The notes beneath the pieces were generated by a model. It saw only the letters and a program-made list of their open reading frames with translations. It did not search any database and was not told the DNA's origin. Positions 34,552 through 42,727 of a DNA stretch of 45,685 nt are shown one piece after another (the first letter of the stretch is position 1; each line of letters opens with the position of its first letter). Position numbers and translations under genes: made by a program. Location of the stretch: positions 1 through 45,685 of the forward strand of contig QNCM01000009.1 in NCBI GenBank assembly GCA_003644505.1. Direction: 5' to 3'. This DNA is from Candidatus Makaraimicrobium thalassicum. GTDB taxonomy: Bacteria; Omnitrophota; Gorgyraeia; Tantalellales; Tantalellaceae.

Positions 34552-35229
34552 ATGTATTCGATAGTCATACCATTTTACAACGAAGAAGCTTCTGTAAAAG
34601 AATTACTTGACGGCGTCGCGGACACGATGAAAGGCCTGAGAGAACCTTATGAGATCATCGCTGTCAATGACGGGTCGTCTGACGGCACGCGGGCGGAGAT
34701 CGAAAAAATAAGCGGTTCAGACCCTTCCGTTATATTGCTTGATCTTTCCGGCAATAAAGGGCAGACAGCGTGCCTTGCCGGGGGGTTCAGCCTGGCCCGC
34801 GGGAATATAGTGATATCCATGGATGGAGATCTGCAGGATGATCCTGCCGAGATACCGGCAATGCTGCGGGTATTAAAGGACACGAACGCGGATGTTGTGT
34901 GCGGGTGGAGAAAAAACCGCAGGACTCCTGTCCCGGTACTTTTCATTTCCCGGCTCGGCAATTTTTTTCAAAGGGCCTTTCTCCGGCTTTCTATCCATGA
35001 TATATCCTGCACATTGCGGATATATAAGAAAGATGCGGCGAAAGCTGTCGATCTCAGCAGGCGCGGCGCGCACAGGTTCATCCCGTTCATTCTTAAAAGA
35101 GAGGGATTTACTCTGGCGGAGAAGGTGGTGGCGCAAAGGCCGAGAAAATACGGAAGCTCGAAATACTCTTTAAAAAAAGTGCCGGAAACCATAAGTCTGT
35201 TCCTGGGCCTTCTTTTCGGAAAATATTAA
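34552..35229 (+). CDS. polyprenyl-phosphate glycosyltransferase (DPM1/ArnC-like GT2)
   Basis: The 225-residue GT-A enzyme starts M-Y-S-I-V-I-P-F-Y-N-E-E, has N-D-G-S-S-D-G-T at 39-46 and the metal-binding D-G-D-L-Q-D-D-P at 91-98, and a late R-x-x-G-x-S-K-Y-S motif. It probably charges undecaprenyl phosphate with a sugar from a nucleotide donor on the cytoplasmic face. Unlike ArnC or GtrB it lacks the two C-terminal membrane helices, so the separate LAB_N protein may provide the membrane anchor. It starts 15 bp after the GT39 stop and is co-transcribed with it. Confidence 0.92.
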   Translation: MYSIVIPFYNEEASVKELLDGVADTMKGLREPYEIIAVNDGSSDGTRAEIEKISGSDPSVILLDLSGNKGQTACLAGGFSLARGNIVISMDGDLQDDPAEIPAMLRVLKDTNADVVCGWRKNRRTPVPVLFISRLGNFFQRAFLRLSIHDISCTLRIYKKDAAKAVDLSRRGAHRFIPFILKREGFTLAEKVVAQRPRKYGSSKYSLKKVPETISLFLGLLFGKY

Positions 35230-35253
35230 ATTTTATTATCGGAGGGGATTTTT

Positions 35254-35535
35254 ATGAATCGCTGGATCGTTTTCGGTTTATTGGGCCAGACATTTTTCGG
35301 GATGCGCTTTCTGGTGCAGTGGATACTTTCCGAGATAAAAAAAAGAAGTTACGTGCCAACGGTGTTCTGGTATTTCAGCCTTCTCGGAGGGATAATGCTT
35401 TTCATCTACGCTTTGCACAGGAAAGATACGGTCTTTATCATCGGTCAGGGTATGGGGCTTCTTATATATTCCAGGAATATTGTCCTGATCTGGACCCGCA
35501 GACGCGCATCGAGCGAGCTGGTAAAAGAAATATAA
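35254..35535 (+). CDS. LAB_N (lipid A biosynthesis N-terminal) membrane protein
   Basis: This 93-residue protein is almost entirely the LAB_N domain: G-L-L-G-Q-T-F-F-G-M-R-F-L-V-Q-W, then S-E-I-K-K-R-S-Y-V-P-T-V-F-W-Y-F-S-L-L-G-G, then I-Y-A-L-H-R-K-D and G-Q-G-M-G-L-L-I-Y-S-R-N. It has about three short membrane helices. The domain is known as the N-terminal part of some LpxB proteins and also stands alone beside polyprenyl-sugar genes, as here, where it may scaffold or help flip the lipid-linked sugar. GGAGGGG lies upstream of the ATG. It closes the operon. Confidence 0.92.
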   Translation: MNRWIVFGLLGQTFFGMRFLVQWILSEIKKRSYVPTVFWYFSLLGGIMLFIYALHRKDTVFIIGQGMGLLIYSRNIVLIWTRRRASSELVKEI

Positions 35536-35560
35536 GCCGGACGCATGAAAGCCTGGCCTT

Positions 35561-35776
35561 TTATTCCTGTCTCTCGATTTCCTGGTATCTTTTTTCTAAA
35601 ACTTTATTTATATTTTCGATTTTTGATCTTGCCTTTTTATATGTCCTGATTTGCCCGGCACCCGTTATATGATCAATAACTCCCGGGTCGGTGGACTTGC
35701 TCTCCGTGCACCCTGATACACACATTGACAACAAACCTATGGTTAAAAGAATAATAAGAAATCTTTTTGTCACCAC
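35561..35776 (-). CDS. small lipoprotein
   Basis: The 71-residue protein has a signal sequence (K-R-F-L-I-I-L-L-T-I-G-L-L-S-M) and the lipobox-like V-S-G-C, so lipidation at Cys23 and anchoring in the envelope are likely. The mature part is short, and its end (K-A-R-S-K-I-E-N-I-N-K-V-L-E-K-R-Y-Q-E-I-E) could form one amphipathic helix. The start is a GTG at 35776, or the adjacent GTG at 35773, behind GAGGAG. It converges with the plus-strand LAB_N gene and lies 36 bp downstream of the RRM gene. The function is unknown. Confidence 0.65.
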   Translation of the reverse strand: MVTKRFLIILLTIGLLSMCVSGCTESKSTDPGVIDHITGAGQIRTYKKARSKIENINKVLEKRYQEIERQE

Positions 35777-35812
35777 CTGAACTCCTCACCAGACGGCTTG
35801 TTTTAAAAGCTC

Positions 35813-36079
35813 TCAATATCTTCTAAAATTAGAGCTTGGTCTTTCTTTTGGAGGCCTGGCTTCACTTACATTTATATTTCGTCCGCCAACAGAAGTAAGG
35901 TTCAATGCTTCCTTAGCAGCTTCCGACTCAGCGGGACTTGACATTTCGACAAATCCAAAGCCTTTGTTCGGGATTATATTTACAGATTTCACCATACCAT
36001 GTTCAGCAAACAATTCATGCAACTCATCTTCGTCTGTAGAGTAACTTAGATTTCCAACAAACAGTTTACTTCCCTGCAT
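35813..36079 (-). CDS. second small RRM RNA-binding protein
   Basis: This 88-residue single RRM has RNP2 L-F-V-G-N-L at 6-11 and RNP1 K-G-F-G-F-V-E-M near 40-47. The tail is short, with A-R-P-P-K-E-R-P and F-R-R-Y. It is a clear paralogue of the protein at 11948-12220 (same M-Q-G-S start, same RNP boxes) but with a different setting: AAGGAGG directly before the ATG, 9 bp after the nitronate-monooxygenase-like gene, and no long leader. So one paralogue is independently regulated and the other is in an operon. Its likely role is as an RNA chaperone. Confidence 0.95.
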   Translation of the reverse strand: MQGSKLFVGNLSYSTDEDELHELFAEHGMVKSVNIIPNKGFGFVEMSSPAESEAAKEALNLTSVGGRNINVSEARPPKERPSSNFRRY

Positions 36080-36088
36080 TTCTCCTCC

Positions 36089-37207
36089 TTATTCTTGCGG
36101 AATAACTTTTTCAAATTCTTCCAGAGTTTCCGCAACTATTTCGTCCATCAATTCTTTCACCGATACAATTTTTTTTATTCTTGAAACGTTCGTTCCGGCA
36201 AACACTACCGCGTTATCTATATCCCCTTCAACAGCGTCGATCAAAGCTTTGGCAATACAATATTGAACCGTATCAGGGTCACAGGTCCTGAGGCACTGAT
36301 AATTACAGGTAAATTCTTTTCTTTCTCCACGCAGTATTTCATCAAGAAATTTTGTCCTTATTGCTTTCGCCGGCATACCCACCGGACTTTGTATAAAAAC
36401 AATATCATCTTCATTCGCGTTAAGATATAATTGCTTAAATTCATCAGCCACTGAACATTCAAAAGTCGCTACAAACCTGGTACCTATCTGTACGCCCTTT
36501 GCCCCCATTTTCAGGAACTTCGCTACATCTTTCCCGTCAAAGATACCTCCTGCCGGGATAACGGGAATAGTTATTCCATACTCTTTTTCGTATTCTCCAA
36601 CCAGATCCAAAACATCTTTCAACGCATTCTCAAGCAGCGGCTTCTCTCTCATCTTTCCTTTAAGAGATCGTAATTCTTTTAAACTATAACCCGCTATATG
36701 CCCTCCTGATAACGGCCCCTCAACTACAAAAGCGTCCGGAAAGCGGTTATAACGTCTCTTCCACGTTTTCAGCAAAAGTTTAGCTCCTCTTGCCGAAGCG
36801 ATCAACGGGATCAATTTTATCGGTGAACCCTCCGCAAATTCCGGCAGGCTTATAGGCAGTCCCGCCCCTGAAATAATATAATCCGCTTTTTCCTTTACGG
36901 TAGTTCTCGCCATATCTTCATAATTGCTTAAAGCGACCATTATGTTAACACCGATAACTCCATCGGATAATTCCCTTGCTCGTCTTATTTCCGTTTGAAG
37001 ATGTTCCCTGCAAGATTTAGGCACATCTGCCCTGTTTTCTTCCGTATCTGGAGGAAGCCCTACACTGGCTATAGTACCTCCACCGCCGCAATTCGCTACC
37101 GCAGCGGCTAAAGACGCCATAGATACCCTGACTCCCATTCCACCTTGAATGACAGGAACCTTAATTTCCAAATCGCCGATTACAAGCGGCTTTAATTTAT
37201 CAGACAT
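36089..37207 (-). CDS. nitronate monooxygenase / FabK-like FMN enzyme
   Basis: This 372-residue TIM-barrel flavoprotein of the NPD superfamily starts I-K-V-P-V-I-Q-G-G-M-G and has the FMN-phosphate motif G-P-L-S-G-G-H-I-A-G-Y near residues 163-173, P-V-I-P-A-G-G-I near 213 and G-A-K-G-V-Q-I-G-T-R near 233. A Cys-rich segment near 300 (F-T-C-N-Y-Q-C-L-R-T-C-D-P, then Y-C-I-A-K-A-L) is typical of one anaerobe-rich subgroup and may bind a cluster or metal. Family members range from nitronate oxidases to enoyl-ACP reductase FabK, and the substrate is open. It has a strong promoter with a palindrome over the start site, and the RRM gene follows. Confidence 0.88.
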   Translation of the reverse strand: MSDKLKPLVIGDLEIKVPVIQGGMGVRVSMASLAAAVANCGGGGTIASVGLPPDTEENRADVPKSCREHLQTEIRRARELSDGVIGVNIMVALSNYEDMARTTVKEKADYIISGAGLPISLPEFAEGSPIKLIPLIASARGAKLLLKTWKRRYNRFPDAFVVEGPLSGGHIAGYSLKELRSLKGKMREKPLLENALKDVLDLVGEYEKEYGITIPVIPAGGIFDGKDVAKFLKMGAKGVQIGTRFVATFECSVADEFKQLYLNANEDDIVFIQSPVGMPAKAIRTKFLDEILRGERKEFTCNYQCLRTCDPDTVQYCIAKALIDAVEGDIDNAVVFAGTNVSRIKKIVSVKELMDEIVAETLEEFEKVIPQE

Positions 37208-37223
37208 AATTTTTTCCTTTTAT

Positions 37224-37275
37224 ATAACCCCCTCATGGGGGTTATTATTATAATACAGAAATCCCTGAAAACCAA
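37224..37275 (-). promoter_or_regulatory. promoter and palindromic operator for the NPD/RRM operon
   Basis: On the minus strand, TTGGTT (37270-37275) and a consensus TATAAT (37247-37252) are 17 bp apart. The perfect palindrome ATAACCCCC/GGGGGTTAT (37224-37232 and 37237-37245, 4-nt spacer) begins 2 bp downstream of the -10 and covers the expected transcription start. That position suits a repressor site, or a hairpin at the very 5' end of the mRNA. Confidence 0.6.
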
Positions 37276-37363
37276 GATATTCCACATCTCCGAATTTGTA
37301 AATGTAATAGAGTCAACTACTTGCAAATATGGAATGGCGGAGAGGGAGGAAACGCCCCTCATA

Positions 37364-38587
37364 TCACCAGCGTTTACGGGACAAGCTGCTTTTACTCCTC
37401 CTCTTCGCCGCCCCCCGGGGACTGCTCCGGAATACCGTCCGGGTTATGAACTTTTCACGCGGAAGCTCGGGATGCTCTGAAACGGGCAAGGCTGTCTTGA
37501 TGAGTTTCTCGATGTTGCGGATATCATTGCCCTGTTCCGGGGTAGCGAACGAGATAGCGCGCCCTTTATGCCCGGCCCGGCCTGTGCGTCCGATCCTGTG
37601 CACGTAATTCTCCGTATCGTCCGGAAGATCGTAATTTATGACCGTTTCTATACCGACAACATCTATCCCCCTTGCCGCTATATCGGTCGCGACAAGTATC
37701 CTGTACTTTCCCCTTTTAAACCCCTCAAGCGCTTCCCTCCGCTGTTTAAGTGTACGGTCCGAATGTATCTCCGCCGCGTTATGCCCCATTTCTTTGATCA
37801 GGCGTTTGATCTTGCCCGCTCCCCTTTTTGTCCGTGAAAAAAGCAGCACCGGACCGCGATACTGATCGAGCAGGTTGGCCAGCAATTTCTTCTTGGCTTC
37901 TTTTTTTACGATAAACAACTCCTGGATAATACGTTCCGCGGCGGTCCCTGACGGCGCGACCTCGACATGGACGGGAAGCTTCATATGCACGGCCCCTATT
38001 GACACGACTTCCCCGGGTATCGTCGCCGAAAAAAGCATGGTCTGCCTTTTTTTGGGGACGAACTTAAGGATGCGTTCTATATCCGGCTTGAAACCCATAT
38101 CCAGCATCCTGTCAGCTTCGTCCAGGATAAGGACCTCAACTTCATTCAAACGCAGTGTCCTCTGATTCATATGGTCGATAAGCCGTCCGGGCGTGGCGAT
38201 AATAACACGCGGGTTCTTTTTCAGGACCTTCAGCTGGGCCTGCATCGGAACCCCCCCTATAATGACCACGGTCTTTATCCCGAATAAGAGCGCTATCTCC
38301 CGGAAGGCCTCATTTACCTGTAGAGCTAATTCCCTGGTAGGAACGAGTACCAGACACTGTCCCTTATTGCGGGAAAGACGCTGGATAACGGGTATAGCAA
38401 AAGCCAGTGTCTTGCCTGTGCCGGTCTGGGCCACCCCGATAATATCAGTACCCTCTATAGCGATGGGGATAGCTTTATGCTGGATCGGGGTCGGCTGAGT
38501 GAACTTCAGCCGGTCCAACACTTCGAGTATTTTCGGGGCGATGCCCAGCCCGTCAAAAGAGACATTCGTTCTCGCTTCTTTCATCAT
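37364..38587 (-). CDS. DEAD-box RNA helicase (RhlE-like)
   Basis: The 407-residue ATP-dependent RNA helicase has the Q motif (F near 28, P-T-P-I-Q), motif I A-Q-T-G-T-G-K-T at 53-60, Ia P-T-R-E-L-A, Ib T-P-G-R, II D-E-A-D at 156-159, III S-A-T, and VI H-R-I-G-R-T-G-R-A-G. The C-terminal extension after the core is short and basic (R-G-A-A-K-R-R-S-K), like RhlE. It unwinds RNA in ribosome assembly or decay and is often needed in the cold. The start has GAGGAG upstream with two adjacent ATGs. It follows typA by 42 bp, probably on the same transcript. Confidence 0.94.
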   Translation of the reverse strand: MMKEARTNVSFDGLGIAPKILEVLDRLKFTQPTPIQHKAIPIAIEGTDIIGVAQTGTGKTLAFAIPVIQRLSRNKGQCLVLVPTRELALQVNEAFREIALLFGIKTVVIIGGVPMQAQLKVLKKNPRVIIATPGRLIDHMNQRTLRLNEVEVLILDEADRMLDMGFKPDIERILKFVPKKRQTMLFSATIPGEVVSIGAVHMKLPVHVEVAPSGTAAERIIQELFIVKKEAKKKLLANLLDQYRGPVLLFSRTKRGAGKIKRLIKEMGHNAAEIHSDRTLKQRREALEGFKRGKYRILVATDIAARGIDVVGIETVINYDLPDDTENYVHRIGRTGRAGHKGRAISFATPEQGNDIRNIEKLIKTALPVSEHPELPREKFITRTVFRSSPRGAAKRRSKSSLSRKRW

Positions 38588-38629
38588 GATATTTTAACTC
38601 CTCATTTTTTCTAACCTGGGATCAGAGCT

Positions 38630-40450
38630 TCACCTTCTTGCCCTTTTCCGGTCATTTTCATCCAAATAGAATTTTCTTATCCTTATATTTTTCGGTGTGA
38701 TCTCTACAAGCTCATCATCCTCGATGAACTCAAGGGCAAATTCAAGGGTCATCTCCCTCGGAGGAATAAGCTGTATAGCGTCATCTGACCCTGACGCGCG
38801 CATATTAGTCAGCTTCTTTTCCTTTAACGCGTTTACGACAAGGTCCATCCCTTTATTGTTTATCCCCAGGACCATCCCCTCATACAGGTCATCCCCCGGG
38901 CTGACAAAGATCTCCCCCCTCGGCTGCAGATTATAGAGCGCGTAAGCGACCGCTTTACCGCCCGACTGTGACACCATAACACCCGTCTGGCGTGACGGCA
39001 TTTTCCCTTTATATGTCTGATATTCAAAAAAGTTCTGGTACATGATCCCGGTCCCCCGTGTCATAACCAGAAAATCGCTTCTGAAACCTATCAACGCCCT
39101 TGAGGCGATAACGAATTCCATCCTGCTGGTGCCCGACGATGTCGAGGCAAGGCCCCTTACCTCCGCCTTTCGCGCCCCAAGCGCCTGCATGACAACGCCC
39201 TGGTACTCTGAGTCCACCTCAATGACCACTTCCTCTACAGGCTCAAGTGTCTGCCCTCCCATTTTCTTTAATATTACCTGCGGGCGCGATACTTCCATTT
39301 CATATCCTTCACGGCGCATTGTTTCTATCAGGATCTCCAGATGCAGCTCACCCCTGCCTGAAACTTTGAACCGCTCCCCGCCTTCGACCTCAGCGGCCTT
39401 TATCCCGACATTTATCATTGCCTCATGCTCGAGCCGTTCACGTATATGACGCGACGTCAAAAATCGTCCACCGTCCCTGCCCGCAACAGGACTTGTATTA
39501 TGCGAAAAATTCATGGAGATCGTCGGCTCGTCTACCTTTATTGTCGGCAACCCTTTTGGGTCATCAACGCACGTCAGAGTCTCACCTACCTGTACACCCT
39601 CTATGCCGGAGATCGAGATTATATCACCCGCTGTCGCCTCCATACTCTCTACCCGCTTTAGACCCCGGTACTTCATTATCTTGGTCGCTTTCCCCCGGAG
39701 GATAGTGCCGTTCCGTTTCACAAGGGCCACAGGGTCGCCGACACGGATAGCTCCGTGGAAAATACGCCCTATCGCTATAAGCCCTACATATGAGTCGTAA
39801 TCAAGCATTGTAACCAGCATCTGAAAAGGACGTTCGGGATCAGCGACCGGGGGTAACACTCTGTGCAGGATCGTCTCTAAAAGCGGTTTCACCGATTCCC
39901 TCGGCTCATCAAGGTCAAGAGCCGCGTAACCGTCTTTACCCGAAGCGTAAACTATAGGGAAATCAAGTTGTTCATCCGTGGCGTTCAGTTCACAGAAAAG
40001 GTCAAATGTCATATCAGCAGCTTCATCGGGCCGTGCATTGGGCCTGTCAAGCTTGTTGATAACAAGGATCGGCTTCAGATGAAGCTCAAGCGATTTTTTA
40101 AGGACGAATTTCGTCTGAGGCATAGGCCCTTCGAACGCGTCGACCAGAAGAAGAACACCATCGACCATCTTCAGGATCCGCTCTACTTCACTGCCGAAAT
40201 CGGCATGTCCCGGAGTATCAACAATATTTAACCGCACTCCTTTATACTCAAGAGAGGCATTCTTTGACAGGATAGTGATCCCCCTCTCCTTCTCCAGGGG
40301 GTTGGAATCCATTATAGCGGCCTCGCCTTCCTTGAACTCGTAGGCTCCGGTGTATTTCAAAAGTGCGTCAACAAGTGTCGTCTTCCCGTGGTCTACGTGC
40401 GCTATGATGGCAATATTCCTTACATCTTTCCTTCTTTTCTGATTCGGCAT
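38630..40450 (-). CDS. typA: ribosome-associated GTPase TypA/BipA
   Basis: TypA/BipA is a translational GTPase of the EF-G family that binds ribosomes and helps assembly, notably at low temperature. It has 606 residues (E. coli 607). The G1 motif A-H-V-D-H-G-K-T is at 17-24, then R-G-I-T-I, D-T-P-G-H-A-D-F-G and N-K-L-D, with the BipA-specific C-terminal domain following. The start at 40450 (M-P-N-Q-K-R-R-K) has AGGA upstream; the frame continues to 40480 only through the leader hairpin. A consensus promoter and a terminator-like hairpin precede it, and the DEAD-box gene follows. Confidence 0.97.
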   Translation of the reverse strand: MPNQKRRKDVRNIAIIAHVDHGKTTLVDALLKYTGAYEFKEGEAAIMDSNPLEKERGITILSKNASLEYKGVRLNIVDTPGHADFGSEVERILKMVDGVLLLVDAFEGPMPQTKFVLKKSLELHLKPILVINKLDRPNARPDEAADMTFDLFCELNATDEQLDFPIVYASGKDGYAALDLDEPRESVKPLLETILHRVLPPVADPERPFQMLVTMLDYDSYVGLIAIGRIFHGAIRVGDPVALVKRNGTILRGKATKIMKYRGLKRVESMEATAGDIISISGIEGVQVGETLTCVDDPKGLPTIKVDEPTISMNFSHNTSPVAGRDGGRFLTSRHIRERLEHEAMINVGIKAAEVEGGERFKVSGRGELHLEILIETMRREGYEMEVSRPQVILKKMGGQTLEPVEEVVIEVDSEYQGVVMQALGARKAEVRGLASTSSGTSRMEFVIASRALIGFRSDFLVMTRGTGIMYQNFFEYQTYKGKMPSRQTGVMVSQSGGKAVAYALYNLQPRGEIFVSPGDDLYEGMVLGINNKGMDLVVNALKEKKLTNMRASGSDDAIQLIPPREMTLEFALEFIEDDELVEITPKNIRIRKFYLDENDRKRARR

Positions 40451-40470
40451 ATTATTTATTCCTATTAAAC

Positions 40471-40582
40471 AAAAAACCACAAAGCTAAGATTTCCTAACC
40501 TTGTAGTTTAAGAATTCCTGCGACTCACCGATCTAATATCTGATGCTTACTTTATTCTATCCTAATTTAGTAAGTTTGTCAA
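40471..40582 (-). promoter_or_regulatory. typA promoter and leader hairpin
   Basis: On the minus strand, TTGACA (40577-40582) and TAGAAT (40554-40559) are 17 bp apart, giving a leader of about 97 nt. In the leader CTACAAGG (40499-40506) pairs with CTTTGTGG (40477-40484), with two G-U pairs, followed by T6. This has the shape of an intrinsic terminator, 20 nt before the ATG. The arm and loop start ACAAGGTTAGGA match the csp leader at 42.6 kb. Confidence 0.65.
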
Positions 40583-40634
40583 CTTATCAGACCCATCCCT
40601 GGAATTTCGTGGAACTATGGATGGTAAATAACAT

Positions 40635-40676
40635 CTTAAAAGACAAGGTCTGACAACATATCGCCAGGCCTTGTCT
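40635..40676 (-). terminator. rho-independent terminator after the first csp
   Basis: AGACAAGGTCTG (40641-40652) pairs with CAGGCCTTGTCT (40665-40676), with one G-U pair. On the minus strand it is followed by TTTTAAG. It begins about 13 nt after the csp stop. Confidence 0.85.
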
Positions 40677-40689
40677 TTTGTTTATTACA

Positions 40690-40893
40690 TTACAGCTTTA
40701 CTACGTTTATAGCTTCCGGGCCCTTTTGTCCCTGCTGAATCTCAAACTCAACAGACTGCCCTTCATCTAAAGACTTATAGCCTTCGCCCTGAATCGAGTT
40801 GTGATGTACAAATACATCCTTGCTGCCGTCTTCAGGGGTAATAAATCCATAACCCTTTGAGCTATTGAACCATTTTACTGTTCCTTTTGCCAT
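40690..40893 (-). CDS. cold-shock domain protein (CspA family), copy 1
   Basis: The 67-residue nucleic-acid chaperone has [14 protein letters not shown] (RNP1) and D-V-F-V-H-H (RNP2), ending [10 protein letters not shown]. It binds single-stranded RNA and DNA and melts RNA structure. Its start lies 18 bp inside the end of the HI0933 flavoprotein gene, with AAAGGAGG in that overlap, so it is translated from the flavoprotein transcript. A terminator follows at once. Unlike copy 2 it has no leader of its own. Confidence 0.97.
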   Translation of the reverse strand: MAKGTVKWFNSSKGYGFITPEDGSKDVFVHHNSIQGEGYKSLDEGQSVEFEIQQGQKGPEAINVVKL

Positions 40894-42200
40894 TGTTCAC
40901 TTCCTCCTTTTGGAAATATTATACCCCTATGCCCCTTCCTGTCAACAAAAATACTGTCATCCAGATCCTCATATCGTGTTCTCGATAGCCCGGCTAAATA
41001 GCCTGTTGAAAATGCTGCTTGCAGACTAAACCCCCCGCAATCCCCATCAACATCTATCATTTCCCCGGCAAAATACAGCCCTTTTACCTTTTTTGACTCC
41101 ATAGTTCCCGGGTCTATCTCTTTTACCGATATTCCGCCGCGTGTTATCTGAGCTTTTTCAAATGAAACGGTATTTGCAACATCAAACTTTACTTTTTTAA
41201 AAAGCATTATGAGATCTTTTCTTTCTTTTGATGTTAACTGGTTGGCTTTTTTGTCTTGAGGAATTTTAGAAAGCTCTAAAAGAAGCTCACTAAACCGCAT
41301 AGGCACAAATTCTTTCAAAATATTCTTTAGCTTCTTCACTGAAGATCCTGAAATCTTCTTTATCAGCACCTCTTCTGTTTCTTTTGGATCAAGCATAGGC
41401 ATTATATCAATTTCCAGAGACACTTTTTTTCCTTCATTAAGCCAGTCTACCACTTTCGAACTGGAAGAAAGTGTTATAGGACCTGATATCCCATTTTTTG
41501 TAAAAATTATACTTCCCTTTCCTGATGCTGCCTTCTTCTTCCCGGCTTTAAAAACAAGTTTTACATCATTAAGAGACACCCCTTCCAACCTTTCAGGAAG
41601 AGTGCTTTCTAAAGTTAATGCTACTATCCCGGGGGTCAAAGGGACTATCGTATGACCCAGTTTCTCAGCTATCCTTATTCCATCTCCAGTTGAACCCGTT
41701 GCCTCATAAGAAAGTCCGCCGGCAGCAACAATAACCTTATCCGCTTCAATAATAGTCCCGTCCTCGCGTAAAACACTTTTAACAACACTTTGAGATACAA
41801 TAACTTCCTTAACGCTTGTATTAACCAAAACCTTTATTTTTAGTTTCTTTACTTCTTCTATAAGTAGATCCAAAACACTCGATGCTTTATCTGTCACAGG
41901 AAAAACTCTTCCGTCCTCTTCTATCCTGGTCTTTAGTCCTCTCCTGGCAAAAAATGATATAAGATCATTATTATCAAAAGCCTTAAACGCATCCCTCAAA
42001 AAACTCCCCGTTTTAGAAAAATGATGGATCAGGTCCTCTGATCCACATATATTTGTCAGGTTGCAGCGCCCGCCGCCTGTCAAAAGAAGCTTTCTTCCAA
42101 GGTGTTCATTCTTTTCAATAAGAATCACTTCATTTTGAGTAGAAGCAGCACTTATTGCCGCCATCATCCCGGCGGGCCCGCCACCAATAATTATGATCAT
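40875..42200 (-). CDS. HI0933/YhiN-family FAD-binding protein
   Basis: The 441-residue flavoprotein starts [13 protein letters not shown] (dinucleotide-binding loop at 6-11), then [22 protein letters not shown], the signature of the HI0933 family, and ends with a [13 protein letters not shown] motif. The family is conserved and poorly understood; it is annotated as an aminoacetone-oxidase-like or NAD(P)/FAD-dependent oxidoreductase. The last 35 residues run on past the usual end and include the csp ribosome site, so the stop codon may have drifted. The codons here are more AT-rich than in the nearby metabolic genes. Confidence 0.92.
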   Translation of the reverse strand: MIIIIGGGPAGMMAAISAASTQNEVILIEKNEHLGRKLLLTGGGRCNLTNICGSEDLIHHFSKTGSFLRDAFKAFDNNDLISFFARRGLKTRIEEDGRVFPVTDKASSVLDLLIEEVKKLKIKVLVNTSVKEVIVSQSVVKSVLREDGTIIEADKVIVAAGGLSYEATGSTGDGIRIAEKLGHTIVPLTPGIVALTLESTLPERLEGVSLNDVKLVFKAGKKKAASGKGSIIFTKNGISGPITLSSSSKVVDWLNEGKKVSLEIDIMPMLDPKETEEVLIKKISGSSVKKLKNILKEFVPMRFSELLLELSKIPQDKKANQLTSKERKDLIMLFKKVKFDVANTVSFEKAQITRGGISVKEIDPGTMESKKVKGLYFAGEMIDVDGDCGGFSLQAAFSTGYLAGLSRTRYEDLDDSIFVDRKGHRGIIFPKGGSEQWQKEQ

Positions 42201-42291
42201 TTTTTTCCCTATATTTACTTTATTGTATTGTAGCGCTTAGTGCTCACGTGGTAAATGGTGGGGTTCCGGGGACAGGTGCGGGATCGAAAAG

Positions 42292-42323
42292 AAAAGGCCT
42301 GGCAAAAGATCGCCAGGCCTTTT
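42292..42323 (-). terminator. rho-independent terminator after the second csp
   Basis: Perfect 12-bp arms, AAAAGGCCTGGC (42292-42303) and GCCAGGCCTTTT (42312-42323), have an 8-nt loop. On the minus strand the stem ends in TTTTC, 13 nt after the csp stop. Confidence 0.92.
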
Positions 42324-42336
42324 TTCGCGGGTTATG

Positions 42337-42540
42337 TTATATCTTTACTACGTTTACAGCCTGAGGGCCTTTGGCACCTTCTTCGGTCTCAAATTGGACT
42401 TTTTGTCCTTCGCTTAAGGACTTGAAGCCTTCGCCCTGGATCGCATTGTGGTGAACAAAACAATCTTTGCTTCCATCATCTGGTGTAATAAACCCATAAC
42501 CTTTTGAGTCATTGAACCATTTCACTGTTCCTGTTGCCAT
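42337..42540 (-). CDS. cold-shock domain protein (CspA family), copy 2
   Basis: The 67-residue protein is close to copy 1, with [13 protein letters not shown] and D-C-F-V-H-H. RNP2 has Cys in place of the usual Val. AAAGGAGG lies upstream of the ATG. It has its own consensus promoter, a leader of about 120 nt with a terminator-like hairpin, and its own terminator, so it is a monocistronic and probably regulated gene. An RNA-chaperone role in the cold is expected from the family. Confidence 0.97.
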   Translation of the reverse strand: MATGTVKWFNDSKGYGFITPDDGSKDCFVHHNAIQGEGFKSLSEGQKVQFETEEGAKGPQAVNVVKI

Positions 42541-42591
42541 TACTCTCTACCTCCTTTTAACAATAAAATTACCGTAAACAGGAACTAGTGT

Positions 42592-42697
42592 AAAAAACCA
42601 CAAGGCGCATGTCCTCCTAACCTTGTGGCTTAAAACTTCTACTTCCCATTTACCACTTCCGAATATAGTATTATAAACTATTTTTTGTATTTGTCAA
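42592..42697 (-). promoter_or_regulatory. csp copy 2 promoter and leader hairpin
   Basis: On the minus strand, TTGACA (42692-42697) and TATAAT (42670-42675) are 16 bp apart, both perfect hexamers. In the leader CCACAAGG (42621-42628) pairs with CCTTGTGG (42598-42605); flanking AAG/TTT extends the stem to about 11 bp, and T6 (42592-42597) follows. It is terminator-shaped and lies 51 nt before the ATG. The loop starts TTAGGAGG, close to the typA leader and resembling a ribosome site. Confidence 0.7.
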
Positions 42698-42727
42698 TAG
42701 AACTATTGAATATTTTCAGGTCGGGGC

